From a virus: a stretch of 64,000 bases of DNA. The stretch covers positions 33,806 through 97,805 of IMG/VR virus record IMGVR_UViG_3300025712_000004. One strand, given 5' to 3'. Shown here in pieces: positions 16,213 to 24,514 of this stretch (position 1 is the first letter of the stretch; every line of letters begins with the position of its first letter). Under the pieces are notes generated by a model that saw only the letters and a program-made list of their open reading frames with translations, had not been told where the DNA came from and searched no databases. The translations under genes were made by a program, and so were the position numbers.

Positions 16213-16592
16213 TTATTAATGATATTCCTCGACACTACCGTGAACAAGTAGGTAGAGAACGAGCCACAGGCAAAACATTCCGTCGAGTATGTGAATCATT
16301 TGAACAGGCATCTGCAGGGAATCATGTATATTATGTGGTTAATAATGAGCAGATGAAGCGATGGACTGGTAACTATATGCTTGATGCGCTACATGGATTC
16401 TTTGGCAATAGTGAAACGATGGTTGCTGGTGGCAGACAACATACTGGAATGCCACACGACAAATATTATTTCGAGTTCCCTACTGGTGGGTTTATTAAAG
16501 TTGTAACCGAAAATGAGTGGAACCGTCGACCAATCCCAACCGATGTCAAGGCCACATACACCATCATTGAAATGTGGGATGTACACTCATGA
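16209..16592 (+). CDS. P-loop-like hypothetical protein, 127 aa
   Basis: The segment RATGKTFRRVCESFEQA followed by NHVYYVVNN resembles the Walker A strand-loop-helix of small phage P-loop proteins, though it is not a perfect GxxxxGKT. The start overlaps the previous stop (ATGA). No Walker B is evident, and the function is unknown. Confidence 0.6.
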   Translation: MIINDIPRHYREQVGRERATGKTFRRVCESFEQASAGNHVYYVVNNEQMKRWTGNYMLDALHGFFGNSETMVAGGRQHTGMPHDKYYFEFPTGGFIKVVTENEWNRRPIPTDVKATYTIIEMWDVHS

Positions 16593-16831
16593 AGTTTAAT
16601 AGCAGTGCCAGTTTATTAGATAAAATATTTGCGGCACATCGATACGACCCAGATATTTATTCGGTCGATTTAAGTCCGAACGACTATCACGAATGTCTTC
16701 GGTCCGTGACCTGCGCATATTATGACCATGGTTGTTTTAAAGACTTCTGCCATGCTGCTGATGATAGTACCAGTTTCGAAGCTGGCGGCATGACTTTTAA
16801 TTTAGTAGAAGGCGAGCAAGATGAAGTTTAG
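16589..16831 (+). CDS. hypothetical protein, 80 aa
   Basis: Not recognised. The start at 16589 overlaps the previous stop (ATGA). Acidic, with several Cys and His (CAYYDHGCFKDFCHA) that might bind metal, but with no known spacing. Confidence 0.65.
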   Translation: MKFNSSASLLDKIFAAHRYDPDIYSVDLSPNDYHECLRSVTCAYYDHGCFKDFCHAADDSTSFEAGGMTFNLVEGEQDEV

Positions 16832-17021
16832 GATGCAACATTTATTCTTTCCGTCGGACGTTAAAGAGTTCGACGAAACAAATGCCCCAAAATGGCTATC
16901 TAAAGGTGGCCCTGCTGGGTCGACCATGGATAACCGATGGTTTTGGGAAGGTTTTGCACTTAAATTGGAAGTAGGTAAAAGTATCAAGACAGACTTCCAC
17001 GAAATTACAAGGATATCATAA
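16821..17021 (+). CDS. hypothetical protein, 66 aa
   Basis: Not recognised. The start overlaps the preceding gene by 11 bases behind GGCGAGCAAG. A soluble, aromatic-rich protein (NRWFWEGFALKLEVGK). Confidence 0.6.
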   Translation: MKFRMQHLFFPSDVKEFDETNAPKWLSKGGPAGSTMDNRWFWEGFALKLEVGKSIKTDFHEITRIS

Positions 17022-17023
17022 TT

Positions 17024-17230
17024 ATGCCAAAATATATTAAAGCTGTACGAAACGATAACGATTCGACGTTCTTTAAAGTTCAATCAGTCGACGGTGATGT
17101 TATGATTGTACGTTGCACTCATGGTGGCTGGGTTGGTTATCTTAAAGATAATGTAATATATGCTTGCAAGTTGATGCGTGTTACTGATATAGTAATCAAA
17201 ATCAAAAAAAGTCATATCATACGAAAGTGA
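17024..17230 (+). CDS. hypothetical protein, 68 aa
   Basis: Not recognised. It follows two bases after the previous stop, behind AAGGATATC. Predicted small beta-rich, basic protein (VQSVDGDVMIVRCTHGGWVG). Confidence 0.65.
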   Translation: MPKYIKAVRNDNDSTFFKVQSVDGDVMIVRCTHGGWVGYLKDNVIYACKLMRVTDIVIKIKKSHIIRK

Positions 17231-17282
17231 AAGTGCTTACAATAAAGCATATAAATCCGAGTACAGATTGTAGGAGTAAATT

Positions 17283-17864
17283 ATGAAGAAGACTAAACTT
17301 TTGGCTGGTGTTGGTGTTTGTGATGCCGATTATCCGGTGGTTCGATATCAGCAGTTGGGTTACGTGGATGGCAAACAAAAACAGAAGCGAGTTTGGGCTT
17401 GTAAATTATATGAATGTTGGTCAAACATGATTAGACGCTGTTATTCTGATAGTAATCCAAGCTACGATAACTGTATCGTAGTTGAAGAATGGCACAAGTT
17501 TTCTAATTTTAGAAAATGGGCAATAGAGCAAGATTGGGTAGGTATGTGTTTAGATAAAGATATACTTTCGAATGGTCGTAAGATATACTCACCATCAACA
17601 TGCGTTTTTATTGATTCGAAAACAAACAATTTCATGACAGATAGTAAAAAGGTTAGGGGTGAGTTTCCGATAGGCGTATCAAAGCATAAATGTACTGGTA
17701 AATATAAAGGTCGGTGTGGTGGCAAAGAATTGGGTCTATTCACAACACCGGAAGATGCTCATGATGCGTGGAAAATAGAAAAAGCAAAACAGGCTGAGTT
17801 GTTGGCATTATCACAAAACGATTATAGGGTGGCATACCACATAAGGAGGATATATGAGGTTTAG
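17283..17864 (+). CDS. HNH-family homing endonuclease with AP2-like domain
   Basis: 193 aa. The N-terminal domain has the phage endonuclease pattern: LYECWSNMIRRCYS, NCIVVEEWHKFSNFRKWA, LDKDI...YSPSTCVFID..TNNF. The C-terminus (PIGVSKHKCTGKYKGRC, LGLFTTPEDAHDAWKIEKAK) is an AP2-like DNA-binding domain of the sort fused to HNH homing endonucleases. The first domain aligns with the insert in thymidylate synthase (27683-28249). It is a free-standing gene that overlaps the start of the primase-like gene by 11 bases. The start follows TAGGAGTAAATT. Confidence 0.8.
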   Translation: MKKTKLLAGVGVCDADYPVVRYQQLGYVDGKQKQKRVWACKLYECWSNMIRRCYSDSNPSYDNCIVVEEWHKFSNFRKWAIEQDWVGMCLDKDILSNGRKIYSPSTCVFIDSKTNNFMTDSKKVRGEFPIGVSKHKCTGKYKGRCGGKELGLFTTPEDAHDAWKIEKAKQAELLALSQNDYRVAYHIRRIYEV

Positions 17865-18771
17865 TTATTTTAATGGTTTTTACTCAAACACCGCACAAAA
17901 ATGTGAAGTTGTGGATTGGGACGAATTTGTTACAATTATGCGAGCTATGTCCAATGTTGAAGGGTATAAACCAGCCATGGGCGAATATAAGCGCGAACAG
18001 CCATTAATATCACCAGCAATTTACGAAGAAAATATACACCGAACTAACGAAGCAGTGGTTGGTTGGGATATGATTATGCTCGATATAGATGATGGTATAG
18101 ATAGCTTAGAGCGAATTAAACAGCACTTTAAGCCGTTTAATTACATTATCTATTCAACTGCCAACTGTACGTTAGCAAAGCTCAAAATACGTGTGTGTAT
18201 ACCGTTAAATCAACATGCACCAAAGAAAGAACTTCATGGCCTATGGTACGCCTTAAATCTTTGGTGTTCTGGTATATTAGACGCACAAACTAAAGATAAA
18301 TCACGTATGCATTACATACCAGCGATGTATATAAATAAAGGTAGCGATTATAACCATACGTTTATTGTTAATGATGGTATAGATTTGGATTGGTCTGGGC
18401 TGATGGCGAAATATCCGGCACCACCAGAAAAAGATAAATTTAAGGTAGTAAATCCTTTACGTGATTTGAAACGTAAGGTATACTTGGGCGCTAAGGCTAA
18501 GCCGACCATCAATATAGCCGACAAGAATTGCCCGTTCGTCTACCAAAACATGATAGATGATTATCGGTTAACTCCGGCTGGTGGACATCATGGTGCCATA
18601 TATAAATTTATGGTAATGTGTTGTTACAATGCAGCGAAGATTGACTACCCAATATCTACTGATGAATTGGTTGATATGGCAGAACAACTCGATGCGATAG
18701 ATGGTGGTTTCTATGACCAGAAAAAATTATACGGTAATGCAGTTGATGCATTAAATTACACATGCGTTTAG
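17854..18771 (+). CDS. AEP-superfamily primase candidate
   Basis: 305 aa. WDMIMLDIDDG near 68-78 supplies the hhhDhD acid pair of archaeo-eukaryotic primases. FNYIIYSTANCTLAKLKIRV then CIPL follows, as in phage AEP-type proteins (T-S before R(I/V)(C/V)(I/L)PL), and SRMHYIPAMY may hold the His motif. The C-terminal part is helical and may be a PriCT-like region. If active, it would prime lagging-strand synthesis; a T4 gp61-type primase is not seen here. The start follows AAGGAGGATAT inside the endonuclease gene. Confidence 0.6.
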   Translation: MRFSYFNGFYSNTAQKCEVVDWDEFVTIMRAMSNVEGYKPAMGEYKREQPLISPAIYEENIHRTNEAVVGWDMIMLDIDDGIDSLERIKQHFKPFNYIIYSTANCTLAKLKIRVCIPLNQHAPKKELHGLWYALNLWCSGILDAQTKDKSRMHYIPAMYINKGSDYNHTFIVNDGIDLDWSGLMAKYPAPPEKDKFKVVNPLRDLKRKVYLGAKAKPTINIADKNCPFVYQNMIDDYRLTPAGGHHGAIYKFMVMCCYNAAKIDYPISTDELVDMAEQLDAIDGGFYDQKKLYGNAVDALNYTCV

Positions 18772-18778
18772 GGATAGT

Positions 18779-19144
18779 ATGATGATGAATTTAATCAGTG
18801 GGAAAAAAATAGGAAGAATTCATATAGGTCGAGTTGGTACGTATATCATCGGAGCAAATAACATACGTATAGACCGAGGACATTCAATTCTATCAAATAA
18901 ATTCAAGTTAAAAGATGAAATGTGGAGAGATGAATGTTGTGATTGGTATGATGATTGGTTAAGGGAACAATTTTTCGCATGTTCTGGTGGTGATTCTGCT
19001 AGTGTATCTGCTGAAATTATACGGATAGTTGGTATTATTGAAAGCGGCAAAGACGTAAATTTACAATGTTGGTGTGCTCCAAAACGATGCCACGGACAAA
19101 GCATAAAAAAATTAGTATTACAATATATAAAGGAGAGAAAATAA
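18779..19144 (+). CDS. DUF4326-family protein, 121 aa
   Basis: The C-terminal block SGKDVNLQCWCAPKRCHGQS matches the L.CWCxPxxCHG signature of DUF4326, a small domain common in phages and of unknown function; the Cys/His set suggests metal binding. The upstream half fits the family (IGRVGTYIIGANNIRIDRG; WYDDWLREQ). It ends on the first base of the Dda start codon. Confidence 0.7.
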   Translation: MMMNLISGKKIGRIHIGRVGTYIIGANNIRIDRGHSILSNKFKLKDEMWRDECCDWYDDWLREQFFACSGGDSASVSAEIIRIVGIIESGKDVNLQCWCAPKRCHGQSIKKLVLQYIKERK

Positions 19145-20499
19145 TGCGATTGTTTCAATTAACAAAAGGGCAAGAAATTGCTAAAGGTGAGGTTTTGGCC
19201 ACTTGTCGAAACCCATGCAGAAAAGATGAGAATAAATTTCATCTTATTTTTGGTCCAGCAGGTAGCGGAAAATCTACACTAATACAAGACATCATCAAAT
19301 CATTACCAACTGGTAGTAAAATTGGATTTACTGCACCAACACATAAAGCTGCAAAGGTTTTATATAAGATGGCATTTAAGCTTGGTATAACGCACCTAGT
19401 GGACATTAAAACGATTCACTCTGCCTTGGGTCTAAAGCTAGAACGAAAGTACGGTGAAGAAGTTATCACGAAGCCTAAGTTCTCGGTTGAACATATTTAT
19501 GACTATCTTTTCATTGATGAAGGCAGTATGCTTGGCGATGAGATATTACAATTCATTATAGAATGTAAATCTGTCAAGGTCATATTCGTTGCGGATAAAG
19601 CACAAATTGGGCCAATAAATTCAGCCAAAGATGAATATGGTAATACGTTAATTGATGCGACCATGGCAGACCAACTTAGTAAAATATTCACTGAGGTTAC
19701 GCATACATCAGAACTGATGGAAATTATGCGACAGGCTGCAGATAGCCCAATTATTCGTTTAGCTACAAAGATGCGAGAAGCACAAGAAAATCTTCACCTT
19801 GGCTTCCCACAAATCGTAAATGATTTAGATGCAGATGGTAATGGTATTGCCGTAATGCCGTTTGATGATTGGACTGCTGAGTTAGTTGGAAAGTTTCGTT
19901 CGCAGGAATTTAAAGATGACCCAGACTTCTGTCGTGTGGTATGTTACACAAATAGTGCAGTGGACCAAGTAAATGATTTTGTCCGTCAACAATTACATGG
20001 TGTTGGTGTTGCTGAATTTGTAGATGGTGAAATAATCGTTGCACAAGAAAGTGGCGGTACACCGGACTCATATAAAAACGCTGAAGAGTTCATTGTAGTA
20101 ACTAGCGAGAAGTTCTTCGATGATGAATATCACGTAGAGGTAATTGAGTTAGTGCTTAAGTCATTGGATGATGGTAGAATACATAATGTTCGAACCGTTG
20201 CCAAAGATTACAAGCTCGAATTTGATAGACACATTCAGCAATTGGCCGACCGTGCAAACTCAGTAGATAAAATCTCAGCTAAAGCATTTTGGCGAGAGTT
20301 CTGGGCAGCAAAAGATAAGTTTAAGTCGTTTAAATATGTATATGCTCTAACGTCGCACAAGTCGCAAGGTAGCACGTTTACTTATACATACATATATTCG
20401 TCAGACTTTATCAATTTTGGCCCCACATTGGCCGTACTTAGGTTGTTATATACGGCAACAACACGAAGTGAATTAAAAACTTCATTTAGCTTAGAATAG
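19144..20499 (+). CDS. dda: Dda-like superfamily 1 helicase
   Basis: 451 aa (T4 Dda is 439). Walker A FGPAGSGKST near 36-45, LFIDEGSML (Walker B) and the motif V/VI region ALTSHKSQGSTFTY are intact; APTHKAAKVL is motif Ia. Dda is a 5'-3' helicase that removes proteins from DNA and helps start replication and branch migration. The start at 19144 follows AAGGAGAGAAAATA; an earlier in-frame start would run into DUF4326. Confidence 0.92.
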   Translation: MRLFQLTKGQEIAKGEVLATCRNPCRKDENKFHLIFGPAGSGKSTLIQDIIKSLPTGSKIGFTAPTHKAAKVLYKMAFKLGITHLVDIKTIHSALGLKLERKYGEEVITKPKFSVEHIYDYLFIDEGSMLGDEILQFIIECKSVKVIFVADKAQIGPINSAKDEYGNTLIDATMADQLSKIFTEVTHTSELMEIMRQAADSPIIRLATKMREAQENLHLGFPQIVNDLDADGNGIAVMPFDDWTAELVGKFRSQEFKDDPDFCRVVCYTNSAVDQVNDFVRQQLHGVGVAEFVDGEIIVAQESGGTPDSYKNAEEFIVVTSEKFFDDEYHVEVIELVLKSLDDGRIHNVRTVAKDYKLEFDRHIQQLADRANSVDKISAKAFWREFWAAKDKFKSFKYVYALTSHKSQGSTFTYTYIYSSDFINFGPTLAVLRLLYTATTRSELKTSFSLE

Positions 20500-20509
20500 G
20501 AGAATTATT

Positions 20510-21121
20510 ATGGCATTGGATGGATGGTATGTAAAAGAGGTGACAAGGAAAGATATAACAAATTTTATTGAAACTTGGCACTACTCAAAAAATATAAACG
20601 GGTGTATATGTGATTACAACTTCGCATTATATTCCCCAGATGGTATAATGAAGGGGGCTATGTTCTACGGTCGGATGGCTATGGCAAACCAATGGAAGCG
20701 ATTTTCATCTTCACCAGATGATGTAATCGAGTTGCGTCGATTGTGTTGCGTCGATGATACACCGAAAAATACAGAAAGTTACTTTATTGGACAAACCTTC
20801 AAATTACTCAGAAAAAATTGGCGCAGAGATGGGGTTATTGTTAGTTATGCAGATAAAGAGTACGGTCACGAAGGGACGATATATAAAGCCACAAATTTCG
20901 TAATGACTAGGGAAATTGCTGGCGCTAAGGTTATCATGCATGGTGATAAACGCTACCATGATAAGGCTATACGCACAAAATATAAGGGCGAACTAAAACC
21001 ATTCGCTAAGAGGTTGGTCGAGGCATTAAAAAACGGGGACGCACAATATAAAAACACTGCAGGGAAATTTACATACGTATATAATTTATGTAAAAAGAAA
21101 CATAAATTATTAAGCACATAG
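20510..21121 (+). CDS. Mom-like GNAT acyltransferase (intact)
   Basis: 203 aa. ETWHYSKN at the N-terminus, VIELRRLCCVDD near 75-86 and VIVSYADKEYGHEGTIYKAT near 105-124 match the Mom family, GNAT-fold enzymes related to the phage Mu protein that converts adenine in DNA to a carbamoylmethyl derivative and so blocks restriction. It is paralogous to the interrupted gene at 5741-6436 but ends differently, with a Lys-rich C-terminus. The start follows TAGGAGAATTATT. Whether it modifies DNA or another substrate is not shown. Confidence 0.78.
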   Translation: MALDGWYVKEVTRKDITNFIETWHYSKNINGCICDYNFALYSPDGIMKGAMFYGRMAMANQWKRFSSSPDDVIELRRLCCVDDTPKNTESYFIGQTFKLLRKNWRRDGVIVSYADKEYGHEGTIYKATNFVMTREIAGAKVIMHGDKRYHDKAIRTKYKGELKPFAKRLVEALKNGDAQYKNTAGKFTYVYNLCKKKHKLLST

Positions 21122-21131
21122 GAGAATTATT

Positions 21132-21374
21132 ATGATGAACGACACAGAACTAAAAACTTTCGTAGAAGACCTTAGTGGTTGGTACGATGGCAGAAAAGAA
21201 AACCTTCAAGAAGTACTAAAAAATATCGAAGGCAAAGAAAAATTAACTTTGGATTTTGGTGATGATTTACAAATTAAACTAAAAAACAAACAAGAAATTA
21301 ATGCTTACCGTATGGGTATCATTAGTGCCATATCTGCCTTTGGCGATTTTCCAGTTAGTATTGAAAATAAATAA
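21132..21374 (+). CDS. hypothetical protein, 80 aa
   Basis: Not recognised. It starts after GGAGAATTATT (a second ATG follows at once). Charged and soluble (LDFGDDLQIKLKNKQEI). Last gene before the 21384 promoter. Confidence 0.7.
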   Translation: MMNDTELKTFVEDLSGWYDGRKENLQEVLKNIEGKEKLTLDFGDDLQIKLKNKQEINAYRMGIISAISAFGDFPVSIENK

Positions 21375-21383
21375 AATAAACTG

Positions 21384-21420
21384 TTGACTTTTATCTATGG
21401 GTCTATATAATGGACCCATA
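21384..21420 (+). promoter_or_regulatory. sigma70-like promoter with perfect 8-bp inverted repeat
   Basis: TTGACT (21384-21389), 16 bp, TATAAT (21406-21411). The perfect arms TATGGGTC (21396-21403) and GACCCATA (21413-21420) enclose the -10 box. The leader carries CCGGAG before the ATG at 21449. Confidence 0.78.
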
Positions 21421-21448
21421 TTCAAGAGAAACTAAACCGGAGTAACAT

Positions 21449-21946
21449 ATGGAATCATTTAAAATAGGCAGAGAAAACAGAGCAACATTAAATGTGGATT
21501 TAACGACTGCAATTGATGAGCATTTCCATTATATGGGTATGGGTGACCATACAATTAAGGTTCCATGTATATGTACCAATGAATATGTATGTGTAATGTG
21601 TAATAAATCTAAAGACTTGTGGGTCGAACGTGGAGATAGAGGTTTGGCTATACATCATGCCAGAAGAACCACCACCACATTCACCGTGACCGTAATCGAT
21701 GACCCATCAGACCAAACCAATAATGGTAAGAAATTTAAGTTGGTTGTTGGACGGGGGTTATTGAAGAAGATTGCCGCAGTTAGCGCAAAATATAATGACG
21801 TAGTTTTACATTTACTAAATACACCTAAAGGATTCGGGTCTAGAACTTTTCCAGATTATTCTAATAGTACAATATCAATACCAAAAGAAACAATCACAAA
21901 CCAATTAGCTATGGATTTATTCGAAGCAACAGAAGGCGAACTATAA
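21449..21946 (+). CDS. gp32-like zinc/OB-fold protein, 165 aa
   Basis: The middle shows C-x-C-x5-C-x2-C (Cys 40, 42, 48, 51, with His 34 nearby) followed by TTFTVTVIDDPSDQTNNGKK, FKLVVG and a KI pair. T4 gp32 has the same order: zinc Cys pair, then [20 protein letters not shown] and a helix with KI. The phage's own gp32-like protein (7929-9011) has the second part but lost the zinc Cys. I read this as a shortened gp32 relative; ssDNA binding is inference. Confidence 0.5.
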   Translation: MESFKIGRENRATLNVDLTTAIDEHFHYMGMGDHTIKVPCICTNEYVCVMCNKSKDLWVERGDRGLAIHHARRTTTTFTVTVIDDPSDQTNNGKKFKLVVGRGLLKKIAAVSAKYNDVVLHLLNTPKGFGSRTFPDYSNSTISIPKETITNQLAMDLFEATEGEL

Positions 21947-22680
21947 TGCAAGACTTAGACCGAGTTAAACGTAAAATAGCAAAGCTAATGAATTTGGCTG
22001 CAGGTACATCGAACGAACATGAAGCCGATAATGCCATGCGAAAAGCTGGTGGGCTTATGAACAAATTCCACGTTGAAGGTGCTGCTGATTGGGACAAGAA
22101 AATTGTATTAATCGAAAAAGCATTTGGCACCCGTAAGATTGCCAAGGCCCACGAAAAGAAATTGTTCTGGGCGATATGCGAAAGTGTCGGTGTGTATGGT
22201 TTACATACTTCATCGCAGAAAGCATATACATATTGGGATGGGTTCGCTTATGTGAATGCTGAAGGTGTGCCATGTAAATTTAGGTTGGTTGGTCACCCGA
22301 GCGACATAGATATTGCTTGGTATATGTTTGAAGTGTGTCTATCACAGGTACAGAAACAAACTACCATCTATGGCCAAGGTAAGAAGCTTAAGCGTTCACA
22401 ACTGAATGATTATGCAATGGGCCTAGTGTTTGGTTTATCTGCTAGATTTAAAGCTATGCAGTCCAAATGTAATGAGGTTGGTACTGGTTTAGTGCCAGTA
22501 GATACCAGAAAAGATGACGCTGAATCATTTTATGCATCCGAAGGTGGCAAAGTAAAATCGAGCAGTATGACTGTACGTAACAACGACTTTCTACATTCTG
22601 GTGTGAAAGATGCTAAAGATATTCGTGTCAATGCTGGCGTAGAAGCAACCAAACCAAATAAAACTTTGAGATTGGGGTAG
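21946..22680 (+). CDS. DUF2786-domain protein, 244 aa
   Basis: The first ~45 residues (VKRKIAKLMNLAAGTSNEHE, ADNAMRKAGGLMNKFHV) match DUF2786, a short helical domain found in phage and bacterial proteins of unknown role. The rest (LFWAICESVGVYG; RLVGHPSDIDIAWYMFEVC) is the domain that usually follows it. The start overlaps the preceding stop (TAATG). Confidence 0.78.
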   Translation: MQDLDRVKRKIAKLMNLAAGTSNEHEADNAMRKAGGLMNKFHVEGAADWDKKIVLIEKAFGTRKIAKAHEKKLFWAICESVGVYGLHTSSQKAYTYWDGFAYVNAEGVPCKFRLVGHPSDIDIAWYMFEVCLSQVQKQTTIYGQGKKLKRSQLNDYAMGLVFGLSARFKAMQSKCNEVGTGLVPVDTRKDDAESFYASEGGKVKSSSMTVRNNDFLHSGVKDAKDIRVNAGVEATKPNKTLRLG

Positions 22681-22683
22681 TAT

Positions 22684-22989
22684 ATGGACGAGAAAGCTGT
22701 TATCATAATCCGGTACATTGGTCAGAACATAGAACAAGTAGTTCTTGATGAATTAGACGGAATGTATGATTTATCTGTGCGAGAGTTCCAATCCCATCTT
22801 CACTGGCTAATTAAAAATAAATATGTCCGCGAAGAAAAAGCGACATTACGTAAATTTAGGTATTTACATTTAGAACCACTTGGTTTAGAATACTTTAAAT
22901 CGGATATAACTGAAATTAAGGAGAAGTCAAAATGTGTAACCAAACCAACGAAACAAAAATCGGGTCTGATAACGGGAAGTTTCAGGTAG
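22684..22989 (+). CDS. winged-helix-like protein, 101 aa
   Basis: IEQVVLDELDGMYDLSVREF then HLHWLIKNKYVREE...YLHLEPLG has the order helix, helix, recognition helix, wing of a MarR- or Lrp-like winged helix. The family is not named with certainty. The C-terminal tail overlaps the dCMP deaminase start by 58 bases. A regulator of phage genes is a guess. Confidence 0.6.
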   Translation: MDEKAVIIIRYIGQNIEQVVLDELDGMYDLSVREFQSHLHWLIKNKYVREEKATLRKFRYLHLEPLGLEYFKSDITEIKEKSKCVTKPTKQKSGLITGSFR

Positions 22990-23591
22990 ATTTAGATGTA
23001 ATGCATATGTACCCACATGTACATACTATATATTGCCCACAAAAAGCAGCCAGAGAAAAGCAACACAAAATTGACCGTGTTCGATTAAAACAGGCTGAGA
23101 GCGAATCTGAGCTTACTAACTGCATAAAGCATGCAGTTGGGTGCATAATCACAGATAAGCATGGCAGAATCGTTTCTACTGGACGTAACGGTACGCCAGA
23201 AGGTATAGAAAATTGTTCTGAGCGTTTTAGTAGCAAAAGGATGCGAATCGAACGACTTAAGTTTAACATTAAGCATTCTATCGGTTCGGTTAATGCCACA
23301 CAACGTGCGGAACTTGAAAAGATATACTTAGAGCATCATGAATGGTCTGCGGCAAATGAAATTCATGCTGAAATTAATGCCATCATTCATTCTAGCCCAG
23401 AAAAACGTGCTGGTGGTACATTGTATGTAAACTTGCAACCATGTCCTGTGTGTGCTAAAGTGATTGCGAATTCTGGCGTTAGTCGAGTAGTGTTCGGTAA
23501 AATGTACGAACGTTCAGATAGCGCAGCAACCCAAGCAATGTTCGATGCGAAAAATATCGAATATATTTTTATACCTAACTTACTGGATTGA
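22932..23591 (+). CDS. cd: dCMP deaminase
   Basis: 219 aa (T4 Cd is 193). The zinc ligands and catalytic Glu are in NEIHAEINAI (H, E) and PCPVCAKVI (C, C). The internal GTPEGIENCSERF segment fits the extra loop of phage dCMP deaminases. It makes dUMP for thymidylate synthase, encoded at 27335. The start at 22932 follows AAGGAGAAGTCAAA inside the previous gene. Confidence 0.92.
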   Translation: MCNQTNETKIGSDNGKFQVDLDVMHMYPHVHTIYCPQKAAREKQHKIDRVRLKQAESESELTNCIKHAVGCIITDKHGRIVSTGRNGTPEGIENCSERFSSKRMRIERLKFNIKHSIGSVNATQRAELEKIYLEHHEWSAANEIHAEINAIIHSSPEKRAGGTLYVNLQPCPVCAKVIANSGVSRVVFGKMYERSDSAATQAMFDAKNIEYIFIPNLLD

Positions 23592-23595
23592 TATT

Positions 23596-24159
23596 ATGTT
23601 ATACCAAAAAGACTGCCCAAGATGTGGCGACCCAATGATACGAACGTCTAAAGATACACATTATTGCGATTGGTGTGATATTAGAGTAGATGAAAACGCA
23701 AACCAGTTCTTCTTGATATGGGTATTGATGGCCATACTTATTATGTTTGGTGTTGCGTCGAAGCCAGCAGAAGCAAACGACGAAGTTAAATATATGGCAG
23801 AAGCTATTTATTTTGAAGCTCGGAACCAAGCGTTGGTTGGACAGGTTGCTGTTGGATGTGTAATTAAAAATAGAGTTGAGCATAGGCGATGGGCGAATAA
23901 TGTCCGCGACGTAGTGCATCAACCAAAACATTTTAGTTACTATTCTGATGGTAAGCCTGAAGTGTATAATGACACAAAAGCCCATTATATTGCTGTACAA
24001 ATGGCATTGCATGTATTAAACTCTGATGCATGTGATATGTACGACAAGATTGACCATTACATCAATCATGATATTGCAAACCCAAAGGCCACTTGGTATA
24101 AACAAATGAAGTTTATTATGAAAGTTGGCGAACACTCATTTTACAAAAGTATTAAATAG
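23596..24159 (+). CDS. zinc ribbon-TM-SleB-type cell wall hydrolase
   Basis: 187 aa. The order is a zinc ribbon CPRCG...CDWC (Cys 7, 10, 24, 27), one membrane segment (FFLIWVLMAILIMFGVA, about 38-54), then a SleB/Hydrolase_2 domain: YMAEAIYFEARNQALVGQVA, CVIKNRV, QPKHFSYYSDGKP and ATWYKQMKFIMKVGEHSFYK. The family cleaves peptidoglycan; the membrane segment would place the enzyme in the periplasm with the ribbon in the cytoplasm. It sits among nucleotide genes rather than with the late endolysin, so it is a second lysin of unclear use. Upstream in-frame starts lie within the deaminase gene. Confidence 0.8.
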   Translation: MLYQKDCPRCGDPMIRTSKDTHYCDWCDIRVDENANQFFLIWVLMAILIMFGVASKPAEANDEVKYMAEAIYFEARNQALVGQVAVGCVIKNRVEHRRWANNVRDVVHQPKHFSYYSDGKPEVYNDTKAHYIAVQMALHVLNSDACDMYDKIDHYINHDIANPKATWYKQMKFIMKVGEHSFYKSIK

Positions 24160-24168
24160 GAGAAATTT

Positions 24169-24423
24169 ATGAATAAGAAATTCAAAAGCAAGAAATTTGT
24201 AAGAAGATTACCAGTACGTGTGGTACGATATAGCCCAGTGTCAAATGCGTTTTTATTTGAAGGTAAAGTGTTTGGTTTCGAGTTTGACCAAGCGCCATCA
24301 ACGACTAGAATGATTGCGCAATCATTGGTACAAACTAAAGGCCGTGCATATTATGGCCACAACGCAAGAGCCGAAGAATTACCAAACTTCTTTAAGCCTT
24401 CGGTAATTAAATTTACATATTAA
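24169..24423 (+). CDS. hypothetical basic protein, 84 aa
   Basis: Not recognised. Strongly basic N-terminus (NKKFKSKKFVRRLPVRVVR). The start follows TAGGAGAAATTT. Nucleic acid binding is possible from charge alone. Confidence 0.7.
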   Translation: MNKKFKSKKFVRRLPVRVVRYSPVSNAFLFEGKVFGFEFDQAPSTTRMIAQSLVQTKGRAYYGHNARAEELPNFFKPSVIKFTY

Positions 24424-24439
24424 ATAAATAAATAAAAAC

Positions 24440-24473
24440 TTTACTTTAAACTTTAAGGGTGTATACTACACCC
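24440..24473 (+). promoter_or_regulatory. sigma70-like promoter with perfect inverted repeat
   Basis: TTTACT (24440-24445), 16 bp, TATACT (24462-24467). The perfect arms GGGTGTA (24457-24463) and TACACCC (24467-24473) overlap the -10 box. It lies after the 24423 stop and before the 24515 gene, whose leader holds AAAAGGAAAC. Confidence 0.7.
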
Positions 24474-24514
24474 AACTTAGAAAATACTTATTATTAACCA
24501 AAAGGAAACATATT

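Noticed and set aside
17227-17255. Promoter before the 17283 endonuclease gene
   Set aside because: TATAAA is present, but the only TTACAA-like box is about 8 bases away and no inverted repeat encloses it.
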